Of a stretch of DNA of 15,491 bases, positions 13,624-15,491 are shown one piece after another (the stretch's first letter is position 1; every line of letters begins with the position of its first letter). The notes beneath the pieces were generated by a model, which saw only the letters and a program-made list of their open reading frames with translations, did not search any database and was not told the DNA's origin. This DNA is from JAZKFP01 sp040386355. Its GTDB lineage: Bacteria; Pseudomonadota; Gammaproteobacteria; Pseudomonadales; UBA6940. The translations under genes were made by a program, and so were the position numbers. The stretch covers positions 1-15,491 of the forward strand of contig JAZKFP010000062.1 in assembly GCA_040386355.1 (NCBI GenBank), written 5' to 3'.

Positions 13624-15048
13624 ATGGGTAAAACACGGTATTTCCCGTTAGCGATTGATTTTCGTGAGCGCATTGTATTGGTCGTGGGCGGGGGCGAAAT
13701 TGCTACGCGTAAAGTTCGCCTTTTGCTTAGTACTGAAGCGATTATTCATGTCGTTGCACCTGACATTACCCAAGAGCTTTATCAGCTTGCAGAGGAAAAT
13801 CCTCAGCTGCATTTAAAGGTAAGTCCTTACGACATTCTCGATTTAAACGATGTTCGGTTGGTGATTGTTGCGACAGATGATTCCAAGGTTCAACAGCAAG
13901 TCGTAGCTGAAGCGAAAGTTGCCAATATTTTGGTAAACGCAGTGGATCAGGTTGCGTTATGCGATGTAATTTTTCTCGCAATTGTCGATCGTTTCCCCTT
14001 GTTGATTGGAATTTCCAGCGGCGGTCAAGCGCCAGTTTTAGTTCGGTTATTGCGAGCGCGATTGGAATCCTTAGTACCTGCAGGCTTTGGTAAGCTTGCT
14101 GGTTGGATGGGGCACATCCGAAATAAAGTAAAGCAGGTTTTGCCGAATGTAGATCAGCGCCGACATTGGTGGGAAAAAGTTATTGATGGCCCAATTGGTG
14201 AATCCGTGATGCAAGGCCAAGATTCAAGCGCAGAAATACAAGCTATGCAAAGCTTGTATTCGCTCGAACAAGGTAAAACCTCGAGAGAAGTTCCAGGTGT
14301 GGTTTATTTAGTTGGCGCAGGTCCAGGTGATCCAGATTTACTGACATTCCGAGCATTACGATTGATGCAAAAAGCTGACGTGGTTGTTTACGATCGATTG
14401 GTTTCCGATGCAATTTTAGATCGCGTTCGACGTGATGCAGAACGGGTATATGTCGGTAAATCCCGTCTTGAACATACGATGGTTCAGTCCGACATAAACG
14501 CATTACTTGTCAAATTGGCAAAAGAAGGAAAACAGGTTTGCCGATTAAAAGGCGGTGATCCGTTTTTATTTGGCCGAGGCGGCGAAGAAATAGAAACACT
14601 TATGGCGGAAAATATTCCGTTCGAAGTGGTTCCAGGAATAACGGCTGCTTCTGGATGCGCAGCTTATGCCGGTATTCCATTGACGCATCGCGATCATGCG
14701 CAATCGGTTGTATTTGTCACCGGACATTCAAAAACCGGCGAACCCGATTTGGATTGGTCGTTTTTAGTTCGACCGATGCAAACGGTGGTGATTTATATGG
14801 GACTCGCACGTTTGTCTTCGATTTGTTCCGCATTAATTCGTGCTGGAATGTCGCCAGACATGCCTGCAGCAATAATTGAAAATGGTACGACCCAAGAACA
14901 GCGTGTATTAACCGCGACGATTGAACATTTGGCTGATCAAGCTTTGCACTATGCGTTTGGAGCGCCAACTTTGGTGATTATTGGCAACGTAGTTAAACTG
15001 CACCAGCAGTTAACCTGGTTTAATTCCGACTCGACTGTATCGACCTAA
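13624..15048 (+). CDS. cysG: Siroheme synthase CysG (trifunctional)
   Basis: CysG turns uroporphyrinogen III into siroheme, the cofactor of sulfite and nitrite reductases. This copy has 474 residues and both halves. The N-terminal half is the precursor dehydrogenase/ferrochelatase. It has the NAD-binding VVGGGEIATRKVRLL (20-34), Asp108 in NAVD at the place of the catalytic Asp104 of Salmonella CysG, and ISSGGQAPVLVRLLR (130-144). The C-terminal half (from about 224) is the SAM-dependent methyltransferase: VYLVGAGPGDPDLLT (227-241), YDRLVSDAILD (256-266), LKGGDPFLFGRGGEE (308-322) and VVPGITAASGCAAYAGIPLTH (335-355, shown by its ends VVPGIT and IPLTH). Asp257, Lys279 and Met392 appear to match known active-site residues. 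The start is ATG with TAGGAAG upstream (13612-13618). The gene follows serS and precedes the bolA-like gene by 22 bases. Identification is secure. Confidence 0.97.
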   Translation: MGKTRYFPLAIDFRERIVLVVGGGEIATRKVRLLLSTEAIIHVVAPDITQELYQLAEENPQLHLKVSPYDILDLNDVRLVIVATDDSKVQQQVVAEAKVANILVNAVDQVALCDVIFLAIVDRFPLLIGISSGGQAPVLVRLLRARLESLVPAGFGKLAGWMGHIRNKVKQVLPNVDQRRHWWEKVIDGPIGESVMQGQDSSAEIQAMQSLYSLEQGKTSREVPGVVYLVGAGPGDPDLLTFRALRLMQKADVVVYDRLVSDAILDRVRRDAERVYVGKSRLEHTMVQSDINALLVKLAKEGKQVCRLKGGDPFLFGRGGEEIETLMAENIPFEVVPGITAASGCAAYAGIPLTHRDHAQSVVFVTGHSKTGEPDLDWSFLVRPMQTVVIYMGLARLSSICSALIRAGMSPDMPAAIIENGTTQEQRVLTATIEHLADQALHYAFGAPTLVIIGNVVKLHQQLTWFNSDSTVST

Positions 15049-15070
15049 CTTAAATAAATGGGTCTAAATT

Positions 15071-15394
15071 ATGAGCGCATTAATCGAAGAAACGATTGAA
15101 CAAAAATTAAAAAGTACCTATCAACCTATTTATTTGTACATTGAAAATGAAAGCCATATGCATCGTGGCGGAGCTAACTTAGAAACACACTTTAAAGTCA
15201 TACTGGTTTCAGAGGCTTTTAAAAATTCCAATCTGCTAAGTCGGCATCGCATGGTGTACGCTACGCTCGTAGACGAAATGAAACAGATACATGCACTCGC
15301 AGTCCACGCGTTCACGATCGAAGAATGGGCAATGCGACAAGATGATTCTCAATTTGCTTCGCCTAAATGTCGAGGTGGTGAAAAAAAATCTTAA
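15071..15394 (+). CDS. bolA: BolA family protein
   Basis: BolA proteins pair with monothiol glutaredoxins (Grx4/GrxD) around a [2Fe-2S] cluster and also influence cell shape and envelope genes. This one has 107 residues and follows the true BolA pattern more closely than the shorter IbaG type: IEETIEQKLKS (5-15), YIENESHMHRG (23-33), ETHFKVILVSEAF (38-50), LLSRHRMVYATL (55-66), and HALAVHAFTIEEW (74-86). The RHR block with His59 and the class II KH-like order are intact. The last 20 residues are a charged tail outside the fold. The ATG has only a weak ribosome binding site. The 22-base distance to cysG suggests shared transcription. Confidence 0.92.
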   Translation: MSALIEETIEQKLKSTYQPIYLYIENESHMHRGGANLETHFKVILVSEAFKNSNLLSRHRMVYATLVDEMKQIHALAVHAFTIEEWAMRQDDSQFASPKCRGGEKKS

Positions 15395-15453
15395 TTTTTA
15401 AATAGTAATTTTTAAAATGTAATTTGAATAAAAGATTTAATCGAGCAGGTGTT

Positions 15454-15491
15454 ATGACAGACGCTTTACCTAGTTTTACCGTGTTAGCTTT
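15454..15491 (+). CDS. Start of a further gene, cut by the window end
   Basis: An ATG at 15454, with GCAGG four to five bases upstream, opens a frame that stays open to the end of the window (MTDALPSFTVLA). It lies 60 bases after the bolA-like gene on the same strand. Twelve residues are too few to assign a family. The FTVLA stretch would suit the first strand of a PTS EIIA-Glc-like protein, but that is a guess. Confidence 0.45.
   Translation, partial: MTDALPSFTVLA

Overview
The window looks like chromosome from an AT-rich gammaproteobacterium. The order of its core genes (aat, trxB, ftsK, lolA, crcB, serS, cysG) follows the trxB-lrp-ftsK-lolA-rarA-serS block known from enterobacteria and the crcB/serS/cysG neighbourhood known from Pseudomonas and Legionellales. 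A eukaryotic-type RING finger protein, a MORN-like protein and an unrecognised two-helix membrane protein sit among these genes. That combination suggests a host-associated or intracellular member of the Legionellales (Legionella/Coxiella/Berkiella-like). This placement is inference from gene content and synteny, not a database result.

Layout. Positions 1-882 hold no intact gene: the right part of a dispersed palindromic-end element (1-143), a head-to-head pair of REP-type hairpins (211-306) and what reads as a decayed gene spread over three frames (338-944). Next come aat (minus), a MORN-like orphan (plus), a RING-finger orphan (minus) and trxB (minus). The 400-base gap between trxB and ftsK holds a complete copy of the same dispersed element, with 26-bp terminal inverted repeats (5387-5618). 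ftsK (plus) converges, across a 13-bp hairpin, on an orphan membrane protein gene (minus). lolA follows. Then, at the place where rarA is usual, comes an AAA ATPase of the DUF4143 type with its own promoter-like site and palindrome. The right end is a co-directional run: crcB, serS, cysG, a bolA-family gene and the first codons of one more gene.

How it fits together. The core genes are housekeeping: N-end rule tagging (Aat), thiol redox (TrxB), chromosome segregation at division (FtsK), lipoprotein export (LolA), fluoride export (CrcB), seryl-tRNA charging (SerS), siroheme synthesis (CysG) and a BolA-type regulator. The orphans and repeats all lie at the junctions between conserved genes. They are visibly more AT-rich than the core genes and look like later insertions. 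The strongest lead is the RING protein at 2642-4186, a candidate effector acting on host ubiquitination. The second is the pair of short non-autonomous repeats.
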